Positions 47,083-56,356 of a DNA stretch of 64,000 nt are shown here, in pieces. The DNA lies in contig NZ_LT835161.1 in the NCBI RefSeq assembly GCF_900169715.1, positions 310,001 through 374,000 of the forward strand, given 5' to 3'. How positions within the stretch are numbered: position 1 is the first letter of the stretch; each line of letters begins with the position of its first letter. Under the pieces are notes generated by a model. The model did not search any database, was not told where the DNA came from, and saw nothing but the letters and a program-made list of their open reading frames with translations. The translations under genes were made by a program, and so were the position numbers. Origin of the DNA: Kocuria massiliensis. GTDB lineage: Bacteria > Actinomycetota > Actinomycetes > Actinomycetales > Micrococcaceae.

Positions 47083-47607
47083 ATGGGGCTTCAGATGCCG
47101 GAAGCCGTCCGATCCATGGGGCGGTTGGCAGCGGAACGACTCGACGGCTTCGCCCAGGAGGCGGCGGGCCTGGCCGAGGACTTGCTGGACGCCAGAGCCC
47201 AGATCGCGGAATCCGCCGGGACCACCTGGGATTCCCCGGCCGCCGGAACCTTTCGTGAGGGAATCCAACGGCACCTGGGGCAGGCCGACGATGCCGCTGA
47301 TCACCTGCGCCGTGCCGTCGACCTCTTCCTCCGGGCGGCCGAGGAGATACGACAACGGGTGGACGGCATCGCCTTAGCCATGGAAGGGGTCGAGCGCCGC
47401 ATGGTCGACTCGGCCGTGCGGCACGCGGGGCACCTCGGCGTGACGGTGGGTTCAATCTTCACGCACCTCCACGACATGCTCGAGGACCCGCGGGCGCGGA
47501 CGGCGCTCGAGGAACTGGGTCATCTGCGGGAGGTCTATGAGCAGGTTTCACAACCTGAAATGCTCGTGGGTTTGCAGCGTGCGCTCTCGGGTTCGCAGGG
47601 GCGGTGA
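47083..47607 (+). CDS. WXG100/ESX-like helical protein, start region possibly frameshifted
   Basis: About 174 residues, almost wholly helical. SAGTTWDSPAAGTFREGIQ gives a W-x-G-like centre typical of WXG100/ESX-secreted helical hairpins. The best ribosome-binding site (GGGAGG at 47052-47057) with ATG at 47066 is in another frame. One extra G in the GGGG run at 47085-47088 would join it to this frame and give MEIAGAWGLQMPEAV. As read, translation must start at the weaker ATG at 47083 (or 47095, or the GTG at 47041). The next gene overlaps by 4 bp. Confidence 0.65.
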   Translation: MGLQMPEAVRSMGRLAAERLDGFAQEAAGLAEDLLDARAQIAESAGTTWDSPAAGTFREGIQRHLGQADDAADHLRRAVDLFLRAAEEIRQRVDGIALAMEGVERRMVDSAVRHAGHLGVTVGSIFTHLHDMLEDPRARTALEELGHLREVYEQVSQPEMLVGLQRALSGSQGR

Positions 47608-49145
47608 GGGCCATGGCATCGATGGCCGAGCAGGTGCGCGAGTGGGGCGAATTCGCTACGCAACCGGCGAAGGAGACGGGAAGTTTTCAGACCGCGTTGG
47701 GCCTGGTGCCTCAAGGCGGTGCACATCTGCGCTCCTCATCTGCCCGCATTCGCGTGGATACGGAGGAACTGGGGCGTTTGAGTGCTTCGCTCGCCGGCGC
47801 CGCGAGCCGGATGCTGGCGCTCGAGGGCCGATTGGTCCTGATGGTTGCCGAAGCGGCCGCCGTCTGGACCTTCGTGTCCGAGCACGTTGGGGCCGCGGCG
47901 GAAGCCCTTGGAGAAGCACGGCGCGGATCCCACGGGGTGGCTTTAGGTGCCGGCGAGTATTCGGCAAAACTTCGCATTGCGCGGGCCTCCTACGAACACG
48001 CGGAGGAGCTCGCCGAGATCTTGGTCCAGGGCTTTGATGCGGTGCATTCCGTGCCGTACCGCACCTTATATGGGTCCGCCTTCGCCGTCGGAGGCAATCC
48101 GCTGGGGCTGTTGACCGGAGCCGCGGGATTCGTCGTCGCGGAGGGAACCCTCCTGGCGGTGGACTCGGCGAGTCGAGGGACTGCCGCGGCTGTTCGCTCC
48201 TCATTGGCCGGAAGCGGGCTTCCGCTGGAGAACTTGCGTTCGGAGGTCGCTGCTGTCAAAGCACGACGACGCTCCGCGGGTTTGGGGCTCGTTCGCCTCA
48301 GCGGGTTTCGGAAGGTCGGGGAGAAGGCGATTTCTCAAGCTCGCCACGGCGGTTCTCTCGAGTTCGTTGCACAGGCCCTAGAGCAAGCCGGCCGTCATGA
48401 CGACGAGTTCGACGCCGCGGCGGGCCCGCAAGACGAGGTGTCGTTGGCTCATGTGGACGTCACGGAGGTGACGCGGCCCGACGGAACTCGCTCATTTCTC
48501 ATCTCGATTCCGGGAACGGATTTTGACCACCTCACAAGTCGCACCGATCCCGATGGGGCCTTCAGCATCGCCGACGTCGCGACGACCACCCCAGGAACGC
48601 CGTTGGCTCAGTCGCCGGCTCTCCTCCAACTCGTGGAACGTTCCCTCGTTCACGCAGGCGTGGGCCGGAACGATCCCGTGCTTCTGTCCGGCTTTTCGCA
48701 AGGGGGAATGGCGGCCATGGCGCTTGCCTCCAATCGGGAATTCACGAGCAAGTTTACGGTGCGAGGCGTCGTCACGACGGGAGCGCCGACCGCACCGTAC
48801 ACCGGGATCTCGCCGGATATTCGGTTACTTCACGTTCGTGATGTGAACGACCCCATCCCGGTGGCCACCGGAGGTGGCGGGGACCCAGGAAACGATCACG
48901 CCGTCGTCGTCCACACCAATGTGGGTTCCGGCGGATTGATGCAATTCACCCACGGCTCCCGCGAGTACGTCAGAGCGGGGCGGTCCGCCGATGACGCGTT
49001 GGCGACCACTCATGAGGGGAGAGTCCACGCACAATTGCTCGCCGACATGATGCCGAAGGGATCGTCCCTGCGAACCACAACCTTCGAATCGGGATCGGAA
49101 ACCTATGATGCATTCACAGGTGAACCGAAGAAACGTGAGCGATGA
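47604..49145 (+). CDS. Alpha/beta hydrolase (putative secreted or ESX-linked lipase/esterase)
   Basis: A 513-residue protein. The N-terminal ~250 residues are helical and Ala-rich, resembling WXG-type or DUF1023-like N-domains of actinobacterial cell-envelope proteins. The C-terminal part is an alpha/beta hydrolase with nucleophile elbow LLSGFSQGGMAAMALA (Ser365), a probable acid residue in VRDVNDPIP and a catalytic-type His in GNDHAVVVH. The GTG start overlaps the WXG-like gene; ATGs at 47613 and 47622 are possible. No signal peptide is visible, which fits ESX-type export or a cytoplasmic role. The substrate is unknown. Confidence 0.78.
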   Translation: MRAMASMAEQVREWGEFATQPAKETGSFQTALGLVPQGGAHLRSSSARIRVDTEELGRLSASLAGAASRMLALEGRLVLMVAEAAAVWTFVSEHVGAAAEALGEARRGSHGVALGAGEYSAKLRIARASYEHAEELAEILVQGFDAVHSVPYRTLYGSAFAVGGNPLGLLTGAAGFVVAEGTLLAVDSASRGTAAAVRSSLAGSGLPLENLRSEVAAVKARRRSAGLGLVRLSGFRKVGEKAISQARHGGSLEFVAQALEQAGRHDDEFDAAAGPQDEVSLAHVDVTEVTRPDGTRSFLISIPGTDFDHLTSRTDPDGAFSIADVATTTPGTPLAQSPALLQLVERSLVHAGVGRNDPVLLSGFSQGGMAAMALASNREFTSKFTVRGVVTTGAPTAPYTGISPDIRLLHVRDVNDPIPVATGGGGDPGNDHAVVVHTNVGSGGLMQFTHGSREYVRAGRSADDALATTHEGRVHAQLLADMMPKGSSLRTTTFESGSETYDAFTGEPKKRER

Positions 49146-49180
49146 CACTTCTAGCGCAAACGCCCGTTACAGTGGAATTC

Positions 49181-50329
49181 ATGAGTCAGCACGAAAACCT
49201 ATCCTCGGACCGCATCCAACCCCGCGAAGTCTTCAGCAAACTCCCCAAGTACGCCGCCGGTAAACCCCCTCGTGCGGTCGAAGGTTTGACACAGTACAAG
49301 CTGTCGTCGAACGAAAACCCCTATGGTCCGGTACCGGCAGTCCGGGACGTGATCCGTACCTTTGAGACGGCGAACCGGTATCCCGATCCGTTGTGCACGC
49401 GCCTGCGAGGAGCCCTTGGCGAACATCTCGGGGTGGACCCCGCAGACATCGTCACGGGCGCCGGGAGTTTGGGTGCACTCGGGCAGATCCTTGCGGCATT
49501 TGCTGGCGGGAACACGGATGGTAGCCAGGACGAAGTCATTTATCCGTGGCGTTCCTTTGAGGCCTACCCCATCGTGACGGGTCTAGCCGGCGCGAAAGAA
49601 GTTCGGGTTCCAAACCTTCCGAACGGTGAGCATGACCTCGATGCGATGCTGGCCGCGATCACGGATCGTACTCGAGTCATCATTCTCTGCACGCCGAATA
49701 ATCCCACGGGCCCGGCCTTGACCCAGCAGAAGGTCCGGGACTTCATGGCGCAGGTTCCCTCGCGCATCGTTGTCATCCTCGACGAGGCCTACCTGGAGTT
49801 CTGCCAGGCTTCCGAATTGAACGAGGCGGAGATCGCCGAGGGCGGCCTCGCCGAAGGCATGGGCCTCTACCCCGACTACGAAAATATGGTGCTGTTGCGG
49901 ACTTTCTCGAAGGCCGCCGGACTCGCCGGGTTGCGCGTGGGGTATTCCGTGTCTCATCCCGAGGTAACCCAGTATCTTCGAGTCGCCGCGACGACCTTTG
50001 CCGTGACCGCCGTGGCCGAGGAGGCCGCTATCACCTCGATCGAGCACCATGAGGAAGTCCTCGAACAGGTTCGACGTCTCGTCTCAGAGCGAACACGCGT
50101 CGTCGAGGGCTTGGCGGAGCAGGGCTGGCGGATTCCGGTAACCCGGGCGAACTTCGTCTGGCTCCCGCTCGGTGAACGGACCCAGGAATTCGCGGAAGTG
50201 GCGGATGCCCACGCTCTGTCCGTGCGTGCTTTCGGTAACGAAGGCGTGCGTGTGAGCATTGGTGAAGACGAAGCCAACACGCGATTCTTGCAGATCGCGG
50301 AGCAATTCCGGGGACGGGTGGAGCGGTAG
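49181..50329 (+). CDS. HisC-type aminotransferase (histidinol-phosphate or aromatic amino-acid aminotransferase)
   Basis: A 382-residue fold-type-I PLP enzyme. It has YKLSSNENPYGP at the N-terminus, CTPNNPTGPALT, VILDEAYLEF, the PLP-lysine motif TFSKAAGLAGLRVGY and the C-terminal ANFVWLPLG. Both histidinol-phosphate aminotransferase and phenylalanine/aromatic aminotransferase share this pattern. Neighbours (2-oxoacid dehydrogenase genes, no his genes) favour a catabolic or aromatic role. The ATG at 49142 overlaps the preceding stop (ATGA) and is an alternative start. Confidence 0.83.
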   Translation: MSQHENLSSDRIQPREVFSKLPKYAAGKPPRAVEGLTQYKLSSNENPYGPVPAVRDVIRTFETANRYPDPLCTRLRGALGEHLGVDPADIVTGAGSLGALGQILAAFAGGNTDGSQDEVIYPWRSFEAYPIVTGLAGAKEVRVPNLPNGEHDLDAMLAAITDRTRVIILCTPNNPTGPALTQQKVRDFMAQVPSRIVVILDEAYLEFCQASELNEAEIAEGGLAEGMGLYPDYENMVLLRTFSKAAGLAGLRVGYSVSHPEVTQYLRVAATTFAVTAVAEEAAITSIEHHEEVLEQVRRLVSERTRVVEGLAEQGWRIPVTRANFVWLPLGERTQEFAEVADAHALSVRAFGNEGVRVSIGEDEANTRFLQIAEQFRGRVER

Positions 50330-50421
50330 GCTAATGAGTGTATTTTGTGTCCGAAGGATCGCCCGCACCCGGGTGTCCCGGTCACACCGGGCGTCGGACA
50401 ACTAAGCCGCATGGAGGACTC

Positions 50422-51570
50422 ATGGAAACCGCGGAAACCCACCACCCTGGGGCTACCGAAGGTCGTTTGAGCAGGGTGACCATTCTCGACGAGAACGGTC
50501 ATCGCGGGACGAACCCCACGTTCGATCCGTATATCAAGGACGTCACACTCGAGGACCTGCAACGCTCCTACCGGCAAATGCTGATGGTGCGTCGGTTCGA
50601 CGACGAAGCGACGTCCCTTCAGCGTCAAGGCAAATTGGCCTTGTGGGTGCCTTCGAAGGGCCAAGAAGCAGCCCAGATCGGCTCGGCGAACGCCATTCCT
50701 GAGCGTGACTACATTTTCCCGTCCTACCGAGAGCATGCCCTGGCCTATGCGCGTGGAGTGGACTTGGGCGATCTTCTCAAGGTGTTCCGCGGTTTCGCCC
50801 CGGGAGGGTGGGACCCCCAGGCGTATAGATTCCACCTGTATTCCTTTGTGCTGGCTTCCCAGATCCCTCACGCCGTGGGATACGCGATGGGGCAGAAGCT
50901 CGACGCGGCATTGCGTGGCGGGCCTTCCGATGAAGCCACCGTGGTCTACTTCGGCGACGGCGCCTCGACCGAGGGTGAAGCCCACGAGTCCATGGTCTTT
51001 GCTGCCTCCTACGACGCACCGGTGCTGTTCTTCATTCAAAACAATCAGTGGGCCATTTCGGTGCCGTTCTCGACGCAATCCCGGGTGCCCCTCGCGGAAC
51101 GTGCGGCGGGGTACGGTTTTGAAGGCATTCGCGTGGATGGCAACGACCTGTTGGGAGTCCAAGCGGCCACGGCTTACGCGATGGATAAAATTCATCGGGG
51201 CGAGGGGCCGGTGCTGATCGAGGCCGAAACGTATCGCATTGGTGCGCACACCACGGCGGACGACCCCACAAAGTATCGAACGGCCGACGAAGAAGCGGAG
51301 TGGACCGCCAAAGACCCGTTGGTTCGGCTCGAAAAGTACCTTCGTGACCAAGGAACATCCGAGGATTTCTTTGACACCGTGAATGCCGAAGCCAAGCAGT
51401 ACGGCGCCACCATCAGGGACGCCGTATTGGCCATGGAGCCCCCGGAATTCGACTCCGTCTTTGAGCACGTCTATGCCGAGGAAAACTCTCTCGTGGCGCA
51501 GGAGCGGGCGTGGTTCCGTGATTACGAATCGGGATTTGAAGAGGCCGGAACCGCGGAAGGTGGGCGCTGA
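50422..51570 (+). CDS. 2-oxoacid dehydrogenase E1 component, alpha subunit
   Basis: A 382-residue E1-alpha. The thiamine-diphosphate motif begins with GDG (178-180) in VVYFGDGASTEGEAHESM and ends with NN at 207-208. The phosphorylation-loop-type region SAQIPHAVGYA-like stretch (SQIPHAVGYAMG) is also present. A GGAGG box precedes the ATG at 50422. Together with the E1-beta and E2 genes it forms a complete pyruvate- or branched-chain-2-oxoacid dehydrogenase E1/E2 set; no E3 gene is here. Confidence 0.9.
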   Translation: METAETHHPGATEGRLSRVTILDENGHRGTNPTFDPYIKDVTLEDLQRSYRQMLMVRRFDDEATSLQRQGKLALWVPSKGQEAAQIGSANAIPERDYIFPSYREHALAYARGVDLGDLLKVFRGFAPGGWDPQAYRFHLYSFVLASQIPHAVGYAMGQKLDAALRGGPSDEATVVYFGDGASTEGEAHESMVFAASYDAPVLFFIQNNQWAISVPFSTQSRVPLAERAAGYGFEGIRVDGNDLLGVQAATAYAMDKIHRGEGPVLIEAETYRIGAHTTADDPTKYRTADEEAEWTAKDPLVRLEKYLRDQGTSEDFFDTVNAEAKQYGATIRDAVLAMEPPEFDSVFEHVYAEENSLVAQERAWFRDYESGFEEAGTAEGGR

Positions 51571-51572
51571 AC

Positions 51573-52577
51573 GTGAGCGACAACGAGAAGCAGGGGGCAA
51601 CCGTGGAAACCATGCCGATGGCCAAGGCCCTCAACGCCGCCATGGAGGATGCGCTGACCGAAGACACCTCCGTTCTGTTGATGGGGGAAGACATCGGCAC
51701 GCTCGGTGGGGTTTTCCGTGTGACGCAAGGGCTCAAGCAACAGTTTGGCGCCGAACGCGTGATGGACTCGCCGTTGGGTGAAGCCGGAATCGTGGGTACC
51801 GCGATCGGGCTGGCCATGCGAGGCTACCGGCCGGTGTGCGAAATTCAGTTCGACGGCTTTGTGTTTCCCTCGTTCAACCAGATCACCTCGCAATTGGCCA
51901 AGATTCATGCCCGGTCCATGGGGTCGGTGAAATTGCCGGTCGTCATCCGCATCCCCTATGGCGGAAACATTGGTTCGATTGAGCATCACTCGGAATCCCC
52001 GGAAGCCCTTTTCGCTCATACAGCCGGCCTGCGGGTCATGTCCCCCTCGAATCCCCAAGACGCATATTCGATGATGCGGGAAGCGATCGCTTCAGATGAC
52101 CCCGTCATTTTCCTTGAACCCAAGCGTCGGTACTGGCTCAAAGGCGAGGTAGATCGCTCCGCGACCACCGCGGAATCACAACGGGCCCAGATCGTGCGCG
52201 AAGGCCGGGACCTGACCCTTGCGGCCTATGGCCCGCTCGTGCCGGTCGCCCTCGCGGCCGCCGACGCCGCCCGAGACGACGGACTGTCCATTGAGGTCAT
52301 CGACTTGCGCTCCATCTCGCCGTTGGACGTGGATACCGTTGAGGCCTCGGTTAAGAAAACGGGCCGTCTGATCGTGACCCATGAGGCGCCCACCTTTGGT
52401 GGCATGGGCGGCGAATTGGCCGCCGCCATCGGGGAACGCTGTTTCTACGGCCTGGAAGCGCCCGTCTTGAGGGTCGGCGCATTCCACATGCCGTATCCCG
52501 TGGCCGCGGTGGAGGAAGATTATCTTCCGAATATCGATCGGTTGCTAGACGCCATAGACCAGTCGCTGAATTACTGA
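51573..52577 (+). CDS. 2-oxoacid dehydrogenase E1 component, beta subunit
   Basis: A 334-residue E1-beta with the N-terminal [33 protein letters not shown] region (split), [28 protein letters not shown], and the C-terminal [19 protein letters not shown]. It forms the alpha2-beta2 E1 with the preceding gene. The GTG start is 3 bp after the E1-alpha stop. Branched-chain substrates are plausible, but pyruvate is not excluded. Confidence 0.92.
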   Translation: MSDNEKQGATVETMPMAKALNAAMEDALTEDTSVLLMGEDIGTLGGVFRVTQGLKQQFGAERVMDSPLGEAGIVGTAIGLAMRGYRPVCEIQFDGFVFPSFNQITSQLAKIHARSMGSVKLPVVIRIPYGGNIGSIEHHSESPEALFAHTAGLRVMSPSNPQDAYSMMREAIASDDPVIFLEPKRRYWLKGEVDRSATTAESQRAQIVREGRDLTLAAYGPLVPVALAAADAARDDGLSIEVIDLRSISPLDVDTVEASVKKTGRLIVTHEAPTFGGMGGELAAAIGERCFYGLEAPVLRVGAFHMPYPVAAVEEDYLPNIDRLLDAIDQSLNY

Positions 52578-52603
52578 CCAGCCCTAACACTCAGGAGCTC
52601 GCA

Positions 52604-54220
52604 TTGTCGTCGATTTTTCATCTCCCAGACGTTGGGGAAGGCCTGACTGAGGCCGAGATCCTGTCGTGGAAGGTACAGCCCGGCAGCACGGTGGAGGTCA
52701 ACCAGGTCGTCCTGGAAATCGAAACGGCCAAGTCCGTCGTCGAATTGCCGTCCCCCTACGCGGGAACGGTCGAGTCGATCATCGCCGCAGAAGGCGAAAC
52801 CGTTGAGGTTGGTGCGCCATTGATTTCGGTGCGGGCCGAGGGCGAGGCCGGCGCTGCCGAATCTGACACCTCCGAGGCCAGCCAGGCCGAGAAGGCCCCG
52901 CCGGAGGAAGCCGCATCGGTCGAAACGCCGCGCGACGACGTCGTGCCCGAGCCATCCGCCGCAGATCGATCGACGCCGTCGGCGGAACCGAACCCTTCGA
53001 CGCGCGGATCCGAGGAAACCGAGGCACTCGTCGGATCAGGGCCCAAGGCGGACCCGGTCCGACGCCGTACCCGCAAGCGACCGATTGGCGCGACCTCGAA
53101 CGCGGGTGCGACCTCGCAGGATTCCGTGGCCGCTGGCCCCGCGGCGGAGCAGCCCGAGACGCTCCTGACGCAATTGCTCAACCGGACGCAGCGCTCCGGC
53201 GGCATCGGAATCGCGGAACGCGCGAAGAGGCTCGCCGAGGAAGGTCGAGAGGCCCTGAAGTGGCTGCCGGGCCGTGCCCCTGAGGAACCGGCCGGCGAGG
53301 TCTCCGGGCATCGGACGGTGGGTAGCGAACCTCCGCGTCGGCCCGCACTCGCCAAGCCGCCGGTACGCAAGGCGGCCAAGGACCTCGGCATCGACCTTGC
53401 CGACGTTCCCGCGACCGGTTCACAAGGTCAGGTCACCCAGCGGGACCTCGTGAACTTTGCGGCCAACTCGCAGGACGTCGAAAGCCGCCGGCCCGCCAAT
53501 TTCTGGGCGGAGCGGGGAGCCAGCGAGGACCGTGTGGAGCGCGTACCCGTCAAGGGCGTCCGCAAAGCCACGGCGAAGGCCATGGTCAAGTCGGCTTTCG
53601 AGGCACCGCACGTTTCGATCTTCGTGGACGTGGATGCTTCGCGGACCATGGAGTTCGTCAAGAGGCTGAAGGCCTCGCCGACCTTCGAAGGCGTCAAAGT
53701 GACACCGCTGCTGATCTTGGCGAAGGCAGTCATTTGGGCGACCGCTCGTAACCCGCAGGTCAACTCGCAGTGGACCGATTCCGAGATCCTCATCAAGAGG
53801 TATCTGAACCTCGGAATCGCCGCGGCAACGCCACGCGGCCTGATGGTTCCAAACATCAAGGATGCCCAGGATCTCTCCTTGCGGGAGCTCGCCGTGGCCC
53901 TCAACGCCCTGACCAAGAAGGCTCGCGAAGGCAAAACGCAGCCCGGCGACATGGCCTCGGGGACCATGACGATTACCAATATCGGCGCCCTGGGGATCGA
54001 TACCGGCACTCCGATCATCAACCCGGGCGAGGCGGCCATCGTGGCCTTTGGAACGATCAAGCAGAAGCCGTGGGTCGTCGACGGCGAGGTCATTCCCCGC
54101 TGGGTGACCACCTTGGGTGGATCCTTCGATCACCGCATCGTTGACGGCGACCTTTCGGCTCGTTTCATGGCCGACGTCGCGGCGGTCCTCGAGGAGCCGG
54201 CGCTTCTGCTCGACATGTAG
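52604..54220 (+). CDS. 2-oxoacid dehydrogenase E2 component (dihydrolipoamide acyltransferase)
   Basis: A 538-residue E2. One lipoyl domain occupies about residues 1-80, with lipoyl Lys43 in [17 protein letters not shown] long Ala/Pro/Glu-rich linker follows (about 81-245), then a peripheral-subunit-binding domain (about 248-285, [22 protein letters not shown]). The catalytic domain carries the active site [11 protein letters not shown] near the C-terminus. The start is TTG, supported by AGGAG 6 nt upstream. It transfers the acyl group from lipoate to CoA. Confidence 0.92.
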   Translation: MSSIFHLPDVGEGLTEAEILSWKVQPGSTVEVNQVVLEIETAKSVVELPSPYAGTVESIIAAEGETVEVGAPLISVRAEGEAGAAESDTSEASQAEKAPPEEAASVETPRDDVVPEPSAADRSTPSAEPNPSTRGSEETEALVGSGPKADPVRRRTRKRPIGATSNAGATSQDSVAAGPAAEQPETLLTQLLNRTQRSGGIGIAERAKRLAEEGREALKWLPGRAPEEPAGEVSGHRTVGSEPPRRPALAKPPVRKAAKDLGIDLADVPATGSQGQVTQRDLVNFAANSQDVESRRPANFWAERGASEDRVERVPVKGVRKATAKAMVKSAFEAPHVSIFVDVDASRTMEFVKRLKASPTFEGVKVTPLLILAKAVIWATARNPQVNSQWTDSEILIKRYLNLGIAAATPRGLMVPNIKDAQDLSLRELAVALNALTKKAREGKTQPGDMASGTMTITNIGALGIDTGTPIINPGEAAIVAFGTIKQKPWVVDGEVIPRWVTTLGGSFDHRIVDGDLSARFMADVAAVLEEPALLLDM

Positions 54221-54243
54221 ACGCGCGACAAAGGCTCAGACAA

Positions 54244-54281
54244 CAAGAACCCGCTCGGACTTCAGCCCGAGCGGGTTCTTG
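54244..54281 (+). terminator. Terminator of the 2-oxoacid dehydrogenase operon
   Basis: A perfect 15-bp stem (54244-54258 with 54267-54281), followed by GTCTTCAA. It lies 24 bp after the E2 stop. Confidence 0.8.
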
Positions 54282-54294
54282 GTCTTCAACGAGG

Positions 54295-55428
54295 TCAGCG
54301 GCCTTCGAAGCCCCAGCGGTCAACCGAGCGGTGGAAGCGCGTGCCCCACAAGCCACCGAGAATGGCCGCAACCAGCCCGATCACCAGGGCACAGACGGCG
54401 GCGGCAAGACCCCACAGGAAGTCGTCGCCGCCCAGGGACTGGATGGATCCCAACGGAACACTCGTCCCCACGCGATCAGGCAGAAAGAGCGAGAGCACCG
54501 TGGTGACCGCGACGCCCATGAGCTGCCACAGCCAGACGGCGATGCCCTGCTTGGCACCCGCAAAGCGTCCGGCTCGCCCCGCCGCGAAACCTCCGATGAG
54601 GTAGGAGAGGAAATACACCGCAGCAAAGACGAGGACCCACACGCCGCCTCCGGCCGAACCTTGGGCGATCTCGTGGAGCGAGGCGCCCACGGTGGTCGGC
54701 ATCTCCGTCGCCCCCACCGCAGGAATGAGGGCGGCGACGAGCCACAGGAGGAACCCTGCCGTGCCGGTGGCCACGAGCCAGCCGATCAACCCCGGTAATA
54801 GCTGGATGCGCCCGTATTCCGCTTTTTGCCGACGGAGGATCAGCGCCCGTAGCTCGGCGCCGGACGGCCCCTGAGTCGGCGCCGGTGCGTAACCCCCCGC
54901 AGCGGATCCTGCGTTTCCGGGGTATCCCGACGGCGTCGGGCCGGTGGGGTACGAACCCTGAGCCCCTGGCGCCGCACCGGGAGCGTTGGCCCCTGAGTAG
55001 TCGCGATATGGTGCGTCGGCCTGACTCAAGACCTGCGTGCGCTGGTCTGCGTCGTAGCGGGATGCTGCGTTCGATCCGGAATTCTCGTCATATTCGAGAC
55101 CAGACACCTTCTCCGCCCCTGGGGAATTCGGACCCTCACCATAAGCCGGCAACGGGAGAGTTTCATTCGCGCTGTCAGACCCAGACGTCCACGAACCGTT
55201 ATCCAAGACCTGAGTGGCCTGATCGTCGTCGGAGAGCACCTCGGTCCGATCGTGATCGAGAACCTCGGTTCGGTCGTCGTCCAGAACTTCCGTGCGATCG
55301 TGATCGATCCATCCGGTGGAATCCCGGGAGAATACCTCCGTCCGGTCGTCGTCCAGAGGGATGGTGCGGTTCGGATCGAAATCATCGTCCCGCGGATCGT
55401 GCAAGGGGCTATTTCGTGATGAGCTCAT
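54295..55428 (-). CDS. Membrane protein with acidic DDRTEVL repeats
   Basis: A 377-residue protein. Residues about 20-75 contain repeated acidic octapeptides of the form DDDRTEVL or DHDRTEVL (26-33, 42-49, 50-57, 58-65), with related DDDQATQVL and DADQRTQVL farther on. A Gly/Pro/Ser-rich linker and a charged segment lead to a four-helix membrane domain (about residues 208-365). The repeated acidic-Thr-Glu/Gln-Val-Leu pattern resembles Ser/Thr-kinase and FHA target motifs of actinobacteria. Function is unknown. It overlaps the acetyltransferase gene by 4 bp. Confidence 0.75.
   Translation of the reverse strand: MSSSRNSPLHDPRDDDFDPNRTIPLDDDRTEVFSRDSTGWIDHDRTEVLDDDRTEVLDHDRTEVLSDDDQATQVLDNGSWTSGSDSANETLPLPAYGEGPNSPGAEKVSGLEYDENSGSNAASRYDADQRTQVLSQADAPYRDYSGANAPGAAPGAQGSYPTGPTPSGYPGNAGSAAGGYAPAPTQGPSGAELRALILRRQKAEYGRIQLLPGLIGWLVATGTAGFLLWLVAALIPAVGATEMPTTVGASLHEIAQGSAGGGVWVLVFAAVYFLSYLIGGFAAGRAGRFAGAKQGIAVWLWQLMGVAVTTVLSLFLPDRVGTSVPLGSIQSLGGDDFLWGLAAAVCALVIGLVAAILGGLWGTRFHRSVDRWGFEGR
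55234..55305 (-). repeat. 24-bp tandem coding repeats (three units)
   Basis: Three consecutive 24-bp units encode DHDRTEVL, DDDRTEVL and DHDRTEVL (residues 42-65) of the membrane protein. A fourth related unit lies a few residues upstream. Confidence 0.8.
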
Positions 55429-56129
55429 GCGGTCTTCTCCTGATCGGGGTTCTGGCCCTGGGCTTCTCGGGTCACCTGTTCCCGATAAGCAGGGGGAAAG
55501 TTATCCAGGGCGAACTGTCCGGAACGTTCCTCCGGATTAATGGTGCGAATGACTCGGGCGGGGGAGCCCACGGCTACCGAGAGCGCCGGAACATCCTTTG
55601 TGACGACGGCTCCAGCCCCAATCACGGAATCGTGACCCACTCGGACGCCTGGCATGATGATGGCTCCGCCACCGAGCCAGACGTTGTCTTCGATGGTGAT
55701 GGGCAACCCACCTTCCCACATCCGTTTCCGGTCCAAGGGGTTTAAGGGGTGGGTCGCGCCCAACAACTGCACGTTGGGGCCAATCTGGACGTCGTCGCCA
55801 ATCCGGACCTCGCACACGTCGAGGATCGTTAAGCCGAAATTGGCGAAGAGTCGATCGCCGATGTGGATGTTGTACCCGTAGTCCACGCGGAAGGGAGCCC
55901 GGATGCAGACGTCGTCGCCCATACTTCCGAGCAGTTCGAGGAGGAGCTCTTGGGCCTCCTCCGTACGACCTTCGACGTCGTGGCGCTGGTAGTTGTCCGT
56001 TATACGGGCGGCCTCGGACGACGTCCGATAGGCAGACTCGGACGGAGTGCCGTCTCCGCGATAGGGGAGGCCGGCGTGCATGCGTTCGCGCATGGTCATG
56101 GAATCAGGGGTGGGGTGCGGTGCGCTCAT
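55425..56129 (-). CDS. Sugar O-acetyltransferase (maltose O-acetyltransferase type)
   Basis: A 234-residue left-handed beta-helix (hexapeptide) acetyltransferase. Tandem hexapeptides such as IGDDVQIGPNVQLLGATHPL and IEDNVWLGGGAIIMPGVRVGHDSVIGAGAVVTKDVP are clear, with the catalytic His in ATHPL. It uses acetyl-CoA to acetylate a sugar hydroxyl. N-terminal MTMRERMHAGLPYRGDGT is the Maa region. Its stop overlaps the start of the acidic-repeat membrane protein, so the two are coupled. Confidence 0.9.
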   Translation of the reverse strand: MSAPHPTPDSMTMRERMHAGLPYRGDGTPSESAYRTSSEAARITDNYQRHDVEGRTEEAQELLLELLGSMGDDVCIRAPFRVDYGYNIHIGDRLFANFGLTILDVCEVRIGDDVQIGPNVQLLGATHPLNPLDRKRMWEGGLPITIEDNVWLGGGAIIMPGVRVGHDSVIGAGAVVTKDVPALSVAVGSPARVIRTINPEERSGQFALDNFPPAYREQVTREAQGQNPDQEKTA

Positions 56130-56165
56130 GGGGTCGAACCTTTCGGTAGGGAGGGGGCGAGGGAA

Positions 56166-56309
56166 CTAGTGCAGAACGGCAACTAGCCCGATCACCACCA
56201 GTCCGACCAGGATCGCGATTCCCGTAGCGATCAGCAGGCGTCGCTGGATCTGGCGCATGACGGCGTGAACCTCTTCGTCGGTCCAAGAAGATTTGCGGCG
56301 TTGAGTCAT
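56166..56309 (-). CDS. Small single-pass membrane protein
   Basis: A 47-residue protein: charged N-terminus (MTQRRKSSWTDEEVHAVMRQIQRR) and one C-terminal transmembrane helix (LLIATGIAILVGLVVIGLVAVL). It lies upstream of the acetyltransferase gene on the same strand and may be its operon partner. No family is recognised. Confidence 0.6.
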   Translation of the reverse strand: MTQRRKSSWTDEEVHAVMRQIQRRLLIATGIAILVGLVVIGLVAVLH

Positions 56310-56356
56310 GGTGGTCAGTATTCCAGGTGTCGCGCCAGCATGGCAGAATCGCCTAC

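Noticed and set aside
49954-51600. 548-codon antisense ORF over the E1-alpha gene
   Set aside because: It is a high-GC shadow of a well-recognised gene on the other strand.
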